Source: Candidatus Nanoarchaeia archaeon
GTDB taxonomy: Archaea > Nanobdellota > Nanobdellia > Woesearchaeales > UBA10216
Reading direction: 5' to 3'
Assembly: GCA_028279045.1 (NCBI GenBank)
Contig: JANQSZ010000009.1
Coordinates: forward strand, 1-43,858
Length of the DNA: 43,858 bases
Shown: piece by piece, positions 14,871-23,941 of the stretch
How the letters are laid out: every line of letters starts with the position of its first letter
Position numbering within the stretch: position 1 is the stretch's first letter
The notes under the pieces: model-generated
The model's database searches: none
Told to the model about the DNA's origin: nothing
What the model saw: the letters and a program-made list of their open reading frames with translations, nothing else
Position numbers and translations under genes: made by a program

Positions 14871-16073
14871 ATGGGAGATTTTTTAGACAGTGCATTGGGC
14901 ATTCTAGAAGAAGTAGGTCTACGGCCATCAATCGACGCAGAGGATGACAGGCTTGCAACAATGCTTGATGGTGTAAAAAACCCAGATCACCCAAGAGCTG
15001 CGGAAATTGAAGCAAGGGTTGGTGTGATTTCTGAAACATTACGTTATTCAAACGCATTTGGTGATCTCGTTCGTGAAAACATCCGAGAATCAGATGTTGG
15101 TACGCGGTATGGGGACATCGCCGATGCATTCTCAGGTATTCGGGAAGAGGCAGAGGAAGATCTTGCTCATATTGCTGACGGCAAACTTGATTTCAGAGAG
15201 CGTCTCGACGGGCTCATGGAAGATCTAAGTCCATGGCACAAAGATGTCGGCGAACAGTTTGATGTCATTCAAAGTAAGTATGATGCAGTTTCTGCTGATG
15301 CTGCTGAACAAATTCAAAGAGAAAACACAATACTTTCAGCGTATGCTGATTTCCGTTCTGATTTGAAGAGAGGAAGCAACGTTGCATACGAGCTTAAGGA
15401 TATTCAAGAGGAAATTTCTGATGCTGCTAAACAAGATTTCGCAGACAAAACAAAGGCAGTTGATGATTACACTGCAGCTCACCCAGCAGACAGCGAAGAT
15501 TTCAATCGATCTGAACTTGGCGAACTAGAACTTGCACGAGATCGTGCTCAAGATGAAGCACGACAACAAGATCGCAATTATCAATTGGTTAAGAATGTTG
15601 CAGAAGCGCTTGAAACTCAATACAATGTGAGTGAAGCACTGATGATTCGTTTGCGTCAAACAACCGACGCTAAGGAAGCAGTTTACCAGCGAGGTGTTGC
15701 GTTCTTCAGTCGAAACTCAACAGTATTTGCCGCATTAGAAGCAACAATTACTTCGATGATGGGCTTGCATGAAAGCACGCAGGCACTTGAAGCAATGGCA
15801 GAAGGAAGCGACGACCTTATTGATCTTGTTGCAGAACAAGGCGACAAACTACAAAGGGAAGCACTTAAAGCTGGTTACGGCGCAATGATATCGCCAGAAT
15901 CCGTTCACAAGTTAATGACTGCATTAGTTGAATACCAGACAGATAGTATCGGACTTATTGAACAGTACCGCGCGGAATCCGCCGAAGCAACAGAAAAGAT
16001 TGGTGACATTGTTACAGAAGGCAAGGCAAAGGTTGCAGAAGCAATTCAACAATATCATCTGCCAGCAGCATAG
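14871..16073 (+). CDS. Helical coiled-coil protein, possibly TelA-like
   Basis: 400 residues, almost wholly helical and acidic, with no signal or membrane helix. The C-terminal third (FFSRNSTVFAALEATITSMM, SVHKLMTALVEYQTDSIGLI, KIGDIVTEGKAKVAEAIQ) follows the spacing of the TelA C-terminus: a helix with paired polar residues, then an EG-containing helix with K/R and AE. The similarity is one of pattern and is not proven. The coiled-coil protein at 7814-8932 appears to be a distant paralogue. The gene has its own leaderless promoter and is divergent from the DUF6384-like unit. The open frame extends upstream of 14871, but the TATA position rules that part out. Confidence 0.58.
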   Translation: MGDFLDSALGILEEVGLRPSIDAEDDRLATMLDGVKNPDHPRAAEIEARVGVISETLRYSNAFGDLVRENIRESDVGTRYGDIADAFSGIREEAEEDLAHIADGKLDFRERLDGLMEDLSPWHKDVGEQFDVIQSKYDAVSADAAEQIQRENTILSAYADFRSDLKRGSNVAYELKDIQEEISDAAKQDFADKTKAVDDYTAAHPADSEDFNRSELGELELARDRAQDEARQQDRNYQLVKNVAEALETQYNVSEALMIRLRQTTDAKEAVYQRGVAFFSRNSTVFAALEATITSMMGLHESTQALEAMAEGSDDLIDLVAEQGDKLQREALKAGYGAMISPESVHKLMTALVEYQTDSIGLIEQYRAESAEATEKIGDIVTEGKAKVAEAIQQYHLPAA

Positions 16074-16078
16074 TTTTC

Positions 16079-17110
16079 TTAATATTTCTCAACACTAGAA
16101 TCTATTTCATCAGACCACGTGTAGATTCCACCAACTAAATTCATTGCATTGTATCCTTTATCAGCTAGAAAATCTTGTACTCTCCCTGATCGCCCACCAG
16201 TTCTGCAGTACAATACTACCGGTCTGTTTTTATCAATCTTATCCAGGTTCGCTTCAATTTCTCCCATAGGAATCAACACTGCATTCGGCAATTTGCAAAT
16301 TTCCCACTCAAACTCTTCCCGAACATCAATAAGTTGGAAGTCTTTTTCTTCTTCCATCCACGTATGCAATTCTTTCGCAGTAATTTCAGAAACAGTTTCT
16401 TTTCCATCTCCGCATGCAACACAGTGCGGATTCTTTTCCAAGTTAAAAACGTTAAATTGCGCATTTCGCACATTGATGAACAACACTTTTCCTTTCAATG
16501 ATTCTCCGCCTGCCAACAACACGAGCGCTTCGGTCGCTTGCATCACACCAACCAATCCGGGAACAGTACCTAGCACACCTTCTTCGCTGCACGTTGCGCT
16601 TCCACCAAGTTTCTGATGCAAACAACGGTAGCATCCAGTTTCTTTTGTAAAAACACTTACTTGCCCTTGATATTCAATCGCAGATCCGTACACAACAGGA
16701 ATGTTCTTTCGCAGCGCAAACGCATTAATCACATCGCGAGCCCGCATCGTATCGGTACAATCCAAAACAAGCGTTACATCCAATTCTTGTCCTGTGAATT
16801 CAACAGCTTGCGTTTCAATCTTGACAGTTGAATTTAGTTTCTCTAGTCTTTCTTTCGCAACTTCAACTTTTTTTCTGCCAACATCTTTTTCCGTGTACAA
16901 TATTTGCCGATGCAAATTACTCAGTTCAATGTCCTGATCATCAACCAGCACCAACTTGCCGACACCAGCCCCTGCTAAGTACTGTGCTGCTGCGCATCCA
17001 AGCCCGCCGAGTCCAATGATGGCAACGCTTGCTTCCCGTACCGCAACCTGACCTTCCTTGCCAAACTTCTCAAGATCAATATGCCGTGCGTATCGTTCGT
17101 GTTGATTCAT
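16079..17110 (-). CDS. MoeB/ThiF-type E1-like adenylyltransferase fused to rhodanese
   Basis: 343 residues. Residues 1-245 form an E1-like ThiF/MoeB/HesA domain: ERYARHIDLEKFGKEGQ at the start, the ATP loop IIGLGGLGCAAAQYLAGAG, DDQDIELSNLHRQILY, DCTDTMRARDVIN, a CYRC...CVAC zinc-type cysteine set, and SEEGVLGTVPGLVGVMQA. Residues of about 255-343 form a rhodanese domain with the sulfur-carrying loop CRTGGRS at 302-308. Such fusions activate ubiquitin-like sulfur carriers (MoaD, ThiS, Urm1/SAMP) by adenylation and then sulfur transfer. No carrier is encoded in the window. The ATG at 17110 is 26 bases from a TATA box. It is divergent from lonB. Confidence 0.9.
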   Translation of the reverse strand: MNQHERYARHIDLEKFGKEGQVAVREASVAIIGLGGLGCAAAQYLAGAGVGKLVLVDDQDIELSNLHRQILYTEKDVGRKKVEVAKERLEKLNSTVKIETQAVEFTGQELDVTLVLDCTDTMRARDVINAFALRKNIPVVYGSAIEYQGQVSVFTKETGCYRCLHQKLGGSATCSEEGVLGTVPGLVGVMQATEALVLLAGGESLKGKVLFINVRNAQFNVFNLEKNPHCVACGDGKETVSEITAKELHTWMEEEKDFQLIDVREEFEWEICKLPNAVLIPMGEIEANLDKIDKNRPVVLYCRTGGRSGRVQDFLADKGYNAMNLVGGIYTWSDEIDSSVEKY

Positions 17111-17132
17111 GGTGTTATGCGAACACCTAGCC

Positions 17133-17140
17133 CTATAAAA
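17133..17140 (-). promoter_or_regulatory. TATA box of the E1/rhodanese gene, divergent from the lonB promoter
   Basis: CTATAAAA on the plus strand, 26 bases before the ATG at 17110; about 25 bases from the lonB TATA box. Confidence 0.55.
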
Positions 17141-17156
17141 AGATGTTGAACCATAG

Positions 17157-17166
17157 TTTTTTATAC
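17157..17166 (+). promoter_or_regulatory. TATA box of lonB
   Basis: TTTTTTATAC centred 27 bases before the ATG at 17189 but only about 9 before an ATG at 17171. This decides the start in favour of 17189. Confidence 0.6.
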
Positions 17167-17188
17167 TCCCATGTCGTTGCAAAAACGT

Positions 17189-19066
17189 ATGGCAAAGGCT
17201 TTCAAGTCAACAAAAGAGCTGAGCACTGCTTCTAGTTTAATTGAACAAGTGATTGGTCAAGATGAAGCAGTCAAGATCATCAAAAAAGCTGCTAAGCGAA
17301 GACGGCATGTCTTGCTTATTGGTGAACCAGGTACTGGGAAGTCGATGCTTGGTATGGCTCTTGCAGAACTGCTTCCGAAAGAAAAGCTCGTTGATGTTGT
17401 TTCGTTCGCAAATCCAAACGATGAAAACCAGCCACTCATCAGAACAATTCCTGCTGGACAAGGAAGAGAAATTGTTCAAAAATCAAAAGTAAGTTCACAA
17501 AGCATTTTCAAGCCACAAAACATTTTGATGGTTATTCTCATTATTATTGCAATGGTCGCTCCAGTGTGGGCATTCAACCATTACACAAAAATCGGTGGCC
17601 CTCTTTTGGGCGGTATCATGTCGATGGGATTCCTCATCGGAAGTTTGATTTTCCTTGCTGTTTTCTTACTCGTAAACAGCCTTAATCGAAGAATGGAAAC
17701 AAAGGGACGCGTCCCTAAAGTTGTTGTTGACAACTTCAGCAAGAAACAGGCACCATTTTTTGACGCAACTGGTGCACACGCAGGTGCGTTGCTCGGCGAC
17801 GTATTGCACGATCCATTTCAGTCTGGCGGATTAGGTACACCTGCGCATGAGCGTGTCGTAGCTGGTATGATTCACAAAGCACACATGGGTGTGCTCTTTA
17901 TCGACGAAATAGCAACATTGCAGCCATTAACGCAGCAAGAACTCTTAACATCTTTACAAGAAGGCAAGTACGCAATCACCGGTCAATCTGAACGTTCTGC
18001 CGGCGCCATGGTTAGAACAGAACCGGTTCCATGTAACTACATTCTTGTTGCCGCAGGTAATCTGGAAACAATCAAACACATGCATCCTGCTCTCCGTTCC
18101 AGAATTCGCGGGTACGGATACGAAGTGCACATGAGCACCACCATGGAAGATAACGCAGATAACAGACTAAAGATTGCGCAGTTTGTCGCACAAGAAGTTA
18201 CCAAAGACAAGAAGATTCCTCATTTTAACAAAGCTGCTGTCGACGAGATTATCCACGAAGCAAAACGCAGAGCAAATAGAAAAGGCCATCTCACATTGCG
18301 CTTGCGTGAGTTAGGCGGCATTGTTCGCGCTGCAGGCGACCTTGCTTTAGATGAAAAAGCAGCATTGGTAGATCGCAAGCATGTTTTAGATGCAAAGAAC
18401 GTTGCACGTACATTAGAACAACAAATCGCCGACAAGATTATCGAGTACAAAAAAGAATACGAAGTGATTGTTACCGAAGGAAAGCGCCTCGGCCGTGTTA
18501 ACGGATTAGCAGTCATGGGTGGCGAAGAAGCACAGTCAGGAATTATTCTTCCGATTGAAGCAGAAGTTACCGTCGGCGGCGAAGAACGCGAAATTGTTGC
18601 TACTGGTAAGCTAGGTGAAATTGCTAAGGAAGCAATCAAAAACGTCTCCGCAATTATCAAGCGATATTTCGGTGAAGACATCAACAAGAAGCACGATCTG
18701 TATGTGCAATTCCTTCAAACATACGAAGGAGTTGAAGGTGATTCTGCAAGTATCGCAGTTGCAACCGCGATTATTTCCGCGCTCAAGGAAGTCCCTGTCA
18801 AGCAAGACTTCGCAATGACTGGCTCCCTATCGGTAAGAGGAGAAGTCCTCCCTGTTGGCGGTATTACATCCAAAGTAGAAGCAGCTCGTGAAGCCGGTAT
18901 CAAGAACGTCATCGTTCCCAAGAGCAACATCAAAGATATTGTCATGACTCCAGCGAAATTGAAGGGCATAAACATCATCTCAGTAGAGAAGATTTCTGAA
19001 GTACTCGAGCTCGCTCTTGACTGGACAGGCAAAGAAGCTGCTCTGAAGCGTATAGCAGCAGCGTAG
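17189..19066 (+). CDS. lonB: Archaeal LonB membrane-anchored ATP-dependent protease
   Basis: 625 residues. Walker A is GEPGTGKS at 45-52. The two transmembrane helices typical of archaeal LonB sit inside the AAA+ domain ([18 protein letters not shown] and [20 protein letters not shown]). Walker B appears in [20 protein letters not shown]. The C-terminal protease domain has the catalytic serine in [18 protein letters not shown] and the lysine in [13 protein letters not shown]. LonB degrades damaged and regulatory proteins at the inner face of the membrane. The ATG at 17189 is preferred to 17171 on TATA spacing, and the protein then begins [15 protein letters not shown] as expected. The sequence is complete. 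Confidence 0.96.
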   Translation: MAKAFKSTKELSTASSLIEQVIGQDEAVKIIKKAAKRRRHVLLIGEPGTGKSMLGMALAELLPKEKLVDVVSFANPNDENQPLIRTIPAGQGREIVQKSKVSSQSIFKPQNILMVILIIIAMVAPVWAFNHYTKIGGPLLGGIMSMGFLIGSLIFLAVFLLVNSLNRRMETKGRVPKVVVDNFSKKQAPFFDATGAHAGALLGDVLHDPFQSGGLGTPAHERVVAGMIHKAHMGVLFIDEIATLQPLTQQELLTSLQEGKYAITGQSERSAGAMVRTEPVPCNYILVAAGNLETIKHMHPALRSRIRGYGYEVHMSTTMEDNADNRLKIAQFVAQEVTKDKKIPHFNKAAVDEIIHEAKRRANRKGHLTLRLRELGGIVRAAGDLALDEKAALVDRKHVLDAKNVARTLEQQIADKIIEYKKEYEVIVTEGKRLGRVNGLAVMGGEEAQSGIILPIEAEVTVGGEEREIVATGKLGEIAKEAIKNVSAIIKRYFGEDINKKHDLYVQFLQTYEGVEGDSASIAVATAIISALKEVPVKQDFAMTGSLSVRGEVLPVGGITSKVEAAREAGIKNVIVPKSNIKDIVMTPAKLKGINIISVEKISEVLELALDWTGKEAALKRIAAA

Positions 19067-19169
19067 TTACTCAAAAATAGTAAGAAATTAACTTATACTA
19101 AATTGGTTTTTAATTACCTATTCGTTAGGGGTATTAACGTTTACACGTATAAAACTAGGGGTGATCCTA

Positions 19170-19838
19170 TTGGGTGACATTTTTGTAACAACCGGCGGTG
19201 CATTGATTGATCCACTCGTCGTCTTATGGAATAGCATAGTACTTGTTGTTCCAGGTGTGCTAAAAGCACTATTGATTCTTATTGTGGGATATATTGTTGG
19301 TTGGGCTTTCGGCCTATTGACACACAAGTTCATTGACAGCTTGAAAGTCGATAAGCAGCTCAAGAAAGCAGGATACGCCCATTCGATTGGTTTTTTGAGT
19401 GTTGCTTCACTTCTCGGAGGCATCGTGAAATGGTATATTGTTTCACTCTTCCTTGCAGAAGCAGCTGATGAATTAACAATTTCAACGCTTGCTCGACTAC
19501 TACAAGACTTAGCAATGTGGGTTCCAAGCTTACTCGCAGCAATCATCATTATGCTTGGCGGCCTTGTACTTGCTGACTTTGCAGCTGATCGCTTGCTTCA
19601 CGCAAAGCGTCGCGGTGTAAAGCTTGTAAGTTCACTTGTACGTTGGTTCATCATTGTGTTCGTTGGCTTAATCGCTCTCGAAAACATTGGTATCCGCGTC
19701 GACTTGGCAACAAATGCAGTACTGCTCCTTGTCGCTGGAATCGCAGCCGGATTAGCGATTGCAATCGGACTTGGTTTCGGTCACGCACTAAAACCAGAAG
19801 CAGCATCAATTGTCAAGAAAGCAAAGAAGCGCCTTTAG
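19170..19838 (+). CDS. Mechanosensitive-channel-like TM-helix membrane protein
   Basis: About 222 residues with at least four hydrophobic helices: IVLVVPGVLKALLILIVGYI, LLGGIVKWYIVSLFLAEA, LAAIIIMLGGLVLADFAAD and AVLLLVAGIAAGLAIAIGLG. The segment GYIVGWAFGLLTHKFIDSL and the glycine-alanine helix GIAAGLAIAIGLGFGHAL match the conserved TM-helix repeat of small-conductance mechanosensitive-channel-related proteins. No MscS beta domain follows, so it is the short form. The TTG at 19170 is preferred because GGGGTGATC precedes it; the GTG at 19161 lies inside that Shine-Dalgarno. A terminator follows the stop. Confidence 0.78.
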   Translation: MGDIFVTTGGALIDPLVVLWNSIVLVVPGVLKALLILIVGYIVGWAFGLLTHKFIDSLKVDKQLKKAGYAHSIGFLSVASLLGGIVKWYIVSLFLAEAADELTISTLARLLQDLAMWVPSLLAAIIIMLGGLVLADFAADRLLHAKRRGVKLVSSLVRWFIIVFVGLIALENIGIRVDLATNAVLLLVAGIAAGLAIAIGLGFGHALKPEAASIVKKAKKRL

Positions 19839-19859
19839 CGCTTTCTTTTTTTTATTTTA
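19827..19859 (+). terminator. Hairpin and T-tract terminator after the channel-like gene
   Basis: AAGCGC (19827-19832), loop CTTTA, GCGCTT (19838-19843) form a perfect 6 bp stem that includes the stop codon region, followed by a T-rich run to 19859. It lies between two convergent genes and may serve both. Confidence 0.6.
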
Positions 19860-20789
19860 TGTTCTTTGATTCTCGTATTGTAACGTCAAATTAGGCATCC
19901 AATTTCTTTCAGGAAAATTACTTTCACATTCAAAATACCAATCGTCTACAGTTCGTTGCAATGCACTATGACCGACCATGACTAATTGTCTGTTCTGCAA
20001 GTGTGTAGGAATGCCTAGCAGTTCTCCGTCTTTTGTTGTGACGACGACAGGGCTACTGCGACTTGGTTCTCGTGGCATGAAAAGATCGTAAAACGCCCCT
20101 GTTTGGTGCAAGTTGATTGCATCAACTTTTGCTTTGGCCCGTATGATATCAATAGAACTGCCTTGCTTGAACCCATTTCTAGTCATGTAATGCACATACA
20201 CTTCTTCACCAACATCAGGGTCTCGTTCAACAAATGATGCTCCTGGTGCAGGTCCATCAGAATTTTTCCCAGTGACGAAGTAAAGGTCTGCAAAACGATC
20301 AACTCTTTCTCCACGTTTCTTTCGATTCCCGGGGAAATGTGTTGAGCCAAGTTCTCCATTAGCTGATTGTACAACCTGGCCTGAATATTCTTCAGAAATA
20401 TTTCCTGTGTTTTGACCAATGTACACTCCTTTTCCTAGATGCACAACACCGGTCATATCAAACGCTCCGCGATTTTCAGAATACAGTACGCCAATATTCT
20501 CAACAACAGTGTCAAGATCTGTTGTGTCATAGTCAGGATCAATCGCACACATACCTGCACCTTGCCCTTGTTCTCTGCTGTCTTTGGCAGCTTTTTGCAA
20601 AGTGATGTATCCTGGTATAGTGCCGAAGTGAGTTACATCACGTGGTCCACCTTCAAAATCCCGTGCTGTCGGTGTTGTGGTTTCACGTGGCTCAGTAGTT
20701 GCTGGCTCTTCATCTCCATTACAGCCAACAATAACCGCGAGCCCTCCGGCAAGTCCGAACTCAAGAAACCGTCTTCTACTTATCATCAT
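19857..20789 (-). CDS. Tat-exported lipoprotein, trypsin-like fold possible
   Basis: 310 residues. The N-terminus has a twin-arginine motif (ISRRRFLEFG), a hydrophobic core and a lipobox-like VIVGC. A T/P/E-rich spacer leads to a folded domain of about 250 residues. Segments such as GVVHLGKGVYIGQNTGNIS and SRSSPVVVTTKDGELLGIPT recall the beta-barrel and the serine region of trypsin-like proteins, but a canonical TAH or GDSGGP motif is absent, so it may be inactive or unrelated. GGTG lies a few bases before the paired ATG codons. It probably follows a 24-residue ORF in one transcript. Export through Tat implies folding before transport, often with a cofactor. Confidence 0.6.
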   Translation of the reverse strand: MMISRRRFLEFGLAGGLAVIVGCNGDEEPATTEPRETTTPTARDFEGGPRDVTHFGTIPGYITLQKAAKDSREQGQGAGMCAIDPDYDTTDLDTVVENIGVLYSENRGAFDMTGVVHLGKGVYIGQNTGNISEEYSGQVVQSANGELGSTHFPGNRKKRGERVDRFADLYFVTGKNSDGPAPGASFVERDPDVGEEVYVHYMTRNGFKQGSSIDIIRAKAKVDAINLHQTGAFYDLFMPREPSRSSPVVVTTKDGELLGIPTHLQNRQLVMVGHSALQRTVDDWYFECESNFPERNWMPNLTLQYENQRT

Positions 20790-20829
20790 GCAACACCAAA
20801 AGAAAGGAGATCAAACTACTGTTAAAAAC

Positions 20830-20904
20830 TTAACTCCATGCGCTAGCGATCGAAACCGCCAAGAATAACAGCGCAACACCCAATAATGTAATTCTCTGTA
20901 TCAT
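20830..20904 (-). CDS. Candidate 24-residue membrane peptide
   Basis: A short frame reads MIQRITLLGVALLFLAVSIA followed by SAWS and a stop. It is a basic start followed by a hydrophobic helix, either a membrane peptide or a bare signal-like peptide. A TATA box (TTTATAAG at 20940-20947) lies about 39 bases upstream of its ATG, leaving a leader of roughly 12 bases. It ends 40 bases before the Tat lipoprotein start and could be its upstream partner. A frame this short can occur by chance, so it is a candidate only. Confidence 0.35.
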   Translation of the reverse strand: MIQRITLLGVALLFLAVSIASAWS

Positions 20905-20939
20905 TGCAACCCCAACTAGTGTTCAGAACACCTAGACCC

Positions 20940-20947
20940 TTTATAAG
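20940..20947 (-). promoter_or_regulatory. TATA box of the Tat lipoprotein transcription unit
   Basis: TTTATAAG-like element (CTTATAAAGG on the minus strand), predicting a start near 20917. It is divergent from the PAC2 gene promoter. Confidence 0.5.
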
Positions 20948-20973
20948 GCTTTCGGTTTTTTGAACCATAAAGT

Positions 20974-20982
20974 ATTTAAAAA
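20974..20982 (+). promoter_or_regulatory. TATA box of the PAC2 gene
   Basis: TATTTAAAA centred 26 bases before the ATG at 21003. Confidence 0.55.
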
Positions 20983-21002
20983 GAGCTCCCCGATAAACGT
21001 GT

Positions 21003-21707
21003 ATGAAATTAGTTCTCAAAAAGAGGCCAAAAAATCCTATCTTGATAGAGGGATTTCCAGGGTTTGGTATGGTAGGCGCCATAGCATCAGAATATTTGAT
21101 CCAAAACCTCAATACAGAGCAAATCGGCTCTATCCAGGTTGAGGAAGCACCAGCAATGGTTGCTGTCCACGACGCAAAACTTATCGATCCATTCTCAATT
21201 CATTACGACAAGAAGAACAATCTTGTTATCGTGCATGCTGTTACGATGGCGCAAGGTGTTGAATGGAAACTCGGCGACGTAATCATGGACGTTGTCAAAC
21301 AACTCGGTGTCAAAGAAATTGTTTCCCTCGAAGGCCTAGGCACAAATGCAGAGTCTTCAGAAGTGTTCTATTATTCAACATCTCCAGCAAGCAGGAAGCA
21401 ATTAGACAAGCTAAAATACAAACCTCTCGATGAAGGAATCATCCTCGGCTTAACCGCTTCATTACTAATCAAACATCAATCAACACCAGTTACATGCATT
21501 TTTGCAGAAACACATTCACAGATGCCAGACTCCCGTGCAGCAGCAAAGCTCGTCGAGGCTGTCGATTCGTACCTCGGATTAAAAGTAGATACAAAACCGC
21601 TTCTCGTCATGGCTGACGTCTTCGAAAAGAAGCTCAAAACCATCATGCAACAGACCCAAATCGCTTCAGATCAGCGTGATAGGAAACAGATGGACTACGT
21701 GGGTTAG
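21003..21707 (+). CDS. PAC2-family proteasome assembly chaperone homologue
   Basis: 234 residues. The N-terminal PILIEGFPGFGMVGAIASEY, then APAMVAVHDAKLIDPFSIHY, IVHAVTMAQGVEWKLGDVIM, SLEGLGT and AETHSQMPDSRAAAKLVEAV are the usual signatures of archaeal PAC2 proteins (PbaA/PbaB-like, COG2047). These assist 20S proteasome assembly or act as ATP-independent chaperones. The length is standard. It is leaderless by TATA spacing. Its stop shares a TTAG tetranucleotide with the stop of the convergent transglutaminase-like gene. Confidence 0.9.
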   Translation: MKLVLKKRPKNPILIEGFPGFGMVGAIASEYLIQNLNTEQIGSIQVEEAPAMVAVHDAKLIDPFSIHYDKKNNLVIVHAVTMAQGVEWKLGDVIMDVVKQLGVKEIVSLEGLGTNAESSEVFYYSTSPASRKQLDKLKYKPLDEGIILGLTASLLIKHQSTPVTCIFAETHSQMPDSRAAAKLVEAVDSYLGLKVDTKPLLVMADVFEKKLKTIMQQTQIASDQRDRKQMDYVG

Positions 21708-23941
21708 CGGGCAACCTGCGCAACGTTATCTATAATTTCTAGCTGCGTTCTCTCATCAAGATAATTCAGCAAGTTTCCAACTGCTGCGAGAGGATCATCT
21801 AGTGCTTCAGCAGGCACAGTTAAGATAGGGTATCCTTCAGAGTCAAATGTTTTTGAATAATCGCTCCCTATAGAAACGTCGAATCCGGTAAGATCTTCAA
21901 TTTGCCGTCGTTGGGATTCATTATGTTGAGGCATTGGAAAGTCCGCTAAATAAACATCCTCACCAGATACGCCACGTAAAACTCGTCTTCCGCCGAGAAA
22001 TGCTGCCAATCCAGCCGCGCCTAGTCCAGCGGCCAATATGTAATCCATCGGCGTTCCCGGTTTCAGGTAATCTTCTGGATTAGTTGAAATGTAATCTCTT
22101 GGATCCATCGAAAACTGAATACCTCCCTCTCTAGTAACTTGCCTGGCAGAACTTATAGGTTCACCACGCCAATTACCAAGGTCATACTTTGCAGTTACCC
22201 GTTCTCCGTTTAGCTCGTATGGTCCTCTTTGGTCTACATTAGTTTCATCTAATACATTTCTAAACTCATCATCCAATCTTGGGGGTGTAAAATCAGCAAT
22301 TTGCCATTCTCCATCTTTTTGTATTTCGAGCCATGCATGGCCTCCGCCGTTTACCGTTCCAACTGCATAACGTACATTTGTGACACCTAGCTCTTCAAGA
22401 ATAAGAGCAGCATAGGTATTGCCAACAGAACAATAAGCCAATCTTTCTGCATCCATCGCTTCTGCCAAGCCATCATACTCTGTACTCATTTCTGGCGGTA
22501 TTGAACCGTATTCAAAAGTTCCCATGTGAGCTGCAACAGCTTGTATAATATCGTGCTGAGGCTGACCTCGCAAATGTTCAAGTTCTTTAGGAAGTTCAAA
22601 CTCCACAGAACTCTGTAATCGTTCTTCTGGCGCTTTGTCCGTCCACAGCCACAAGTCCTTTCCATGAACAAAGTTAGACGTATCCATGCGAACATAGCCA
22701 GGTATACCAACTGGTTGGCTAGCCACTAGACCTGCAAGTCCTTGGGTTGGCATATATCCGCCTCCACTAGAAATTCCGCCATATGATGGTGCAAAGCCAG
22801 TGTCAATTGTTTCAATCACCGCGCTATCGTCAAGAGGAAATTGCATTGATCCTGCACGGATTTCATTTGTTGATTCATCCACACTTGAGGTTACAGCGTT
22901 GTTAGCACCGGCTACAACGCCTCCCATCAAAACTGCTGCCAAACCAGCACCTACTGCCCATCTTGGAATTCGTGATCTTTTCTTTTCTTCCACATACGCA
23001 GGAGCTTTTTGTCCAGTGAGTCGTTCATAGAGAACTCTATCGTTTTTTGAAAGGTCTGCAGATGAATGTGCAATCTGATCTAAACTGAGCAATCCCTGGT
23101 TGCTTTGAAATTGTATTTGTTCTTTAATTATTTGTGCAATTTCTTCATTGTCTCCAAAGGAATCTTGCACAGATCGTAAAAGTGTCTGGTATGATCGAGG
23201 TGGAAGAGCTTTTGCTTCATCAGAATCTATGTATGCCTTAACAACATCAGGCACAACACTTTGCCATTCTTCAAATTGTTCTTTTCCCTTACCATCAACA
23301 ATTACTCTGGATTTGGTGAGTGTAGTTGGCAGATCATGTTCGTGCAATGCAATATCAACACCGCTAATGAATGGGAGTGTGGCTACAAATCGTCCTTGTT
23401 CGTATACCTTAATAGCTCCGCTAGATTGCGCATTGTATGCAATATCTCCTCGGAAATCTCCTTGTTCAAAAGTAAAATTATCAGTGCTCAAGTCCTCACC
23501 ATTTAACTGCACGTTCAAGTCAGAGCCAGAATACAGTTCTCGCAATCTGTCTGTTTCACCTTCAATTTGTTCTCGGTGGATGACCATTTGAGTTCCGTCA
23601 ACGAATTCTTTAGATGTTCCGACAGAAATGTTTCTATCAGCATCAACATGGATAGTTCGGTTTCCCGAGGCAATATCAATTTCAGCATAGTTGTCTGTAG
23701 GGGGCATGAGTACCATGACTGCATTCAGTCCCTGCTGTGCAGCATCATCAAAAAGAAGATCATCAAGACTCTTAGAGTGCGTAACTGTAAGGCTATCATC
23801 TTCCGTGACAATGTCCACACTAGCTCCAGGTTCATAGGCCTCACTAACAACATTGTGAACGTAATCAGTAGGATCAGTGTATCGACTACTTAACTTTCGA
23901 ACAAGATCTGGAAATGAGATATCAAAAGCGTCTCGTTTCAT
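21704..23941 (-). CDS. Membrane transglutaminase-like protein with a degenerate GHKL-like N-terminus
   Basis: 745 residues. A transglutaminase/cysteine-protease core is visible at about 495-560 with the triad C504 (LAYCSVGNTYAALILEELG), H535 (GGGHAWLEI) and D550 (WQIADFTPP). Membrane helices lie at about 330-352 (VGAGLAAVLMGGVVAGANNA) and about 650 (YILAAGLGAAGLAAFLGG), which would place the catalytic domain between them, probably outside the cytosol. The first 280 residues follow the layout of the GHKL ATPase fold (YVHNVVSEAYEPGASVDIV), but the N-box asparagine and the DxGxG motif are missing. The ATG overlaps the stop of the GHKL ATPase gene by 4 bases, so translation is coupled. The substrate is unknown. 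Confidence 0.8.
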   Translation of the reverse strand: MKRDAFDISFPDLVRKLSSRYTDPTDYVHNVVSEAYEPGASVDIVTEDDSLTVTHSKSLDDLLFDDAAQQGLNAVMVLMPPTDNYAEIDIASGNRTIHVDADRNISVGTSKEFVDGTQMVIHREQIEGETDRLRELYSGSDLNVQLNGEDLSTDNFTFEQGDFRGDIAYNAQSSGAIKVYEQGRFVATLPFISGVDIALHEHDLPTTLTKSRVIVDGKGKEQFEEWQSVVPDVVKAYIDSDEAKALPPRSYQTLLRSVQDSFGDNEEIAQIIKEQIQFQSNQGLLSLDQIAHSSADLSKNDRVLYERLTGQKAPAYVEEKKRSRIPRWAVGAGLAAVLMGGVVAGANNAVTSSVDESTNEIRAGSMQFPLDDSAVIETIDTGFAPSYGGISSGGGYMPTQGLAGLVASQPVGIPGYVRMDTSNFVHGKDLWLWTDKAPEERLQSSVEFELPKELEHLRGQPQHDIIQAVAAHMGTFEYGSIPPEMSTEYDGLAEAMDAERLAYCSVGNTYAALILEELGVTNVRYAVGTVNGGGHAWLEIQKDGEWQIADFTPPRLDDEFRNVLDETNVDQRGPYELNGERVTAKYDLGNWRGEPISSARQVTREGGIQFSMDPRDYISTNPEDYLKPGTPMDYILAAGLGAAGLAAFLGGRRVLRGVSGEDVYLADFPMPQHNESQRRQIEDLTGFDVSIGSDYSKTFDSEGYPILTVPAEALDDPLAAVGNLLNYLDERTQLEIIDNVAQVAR

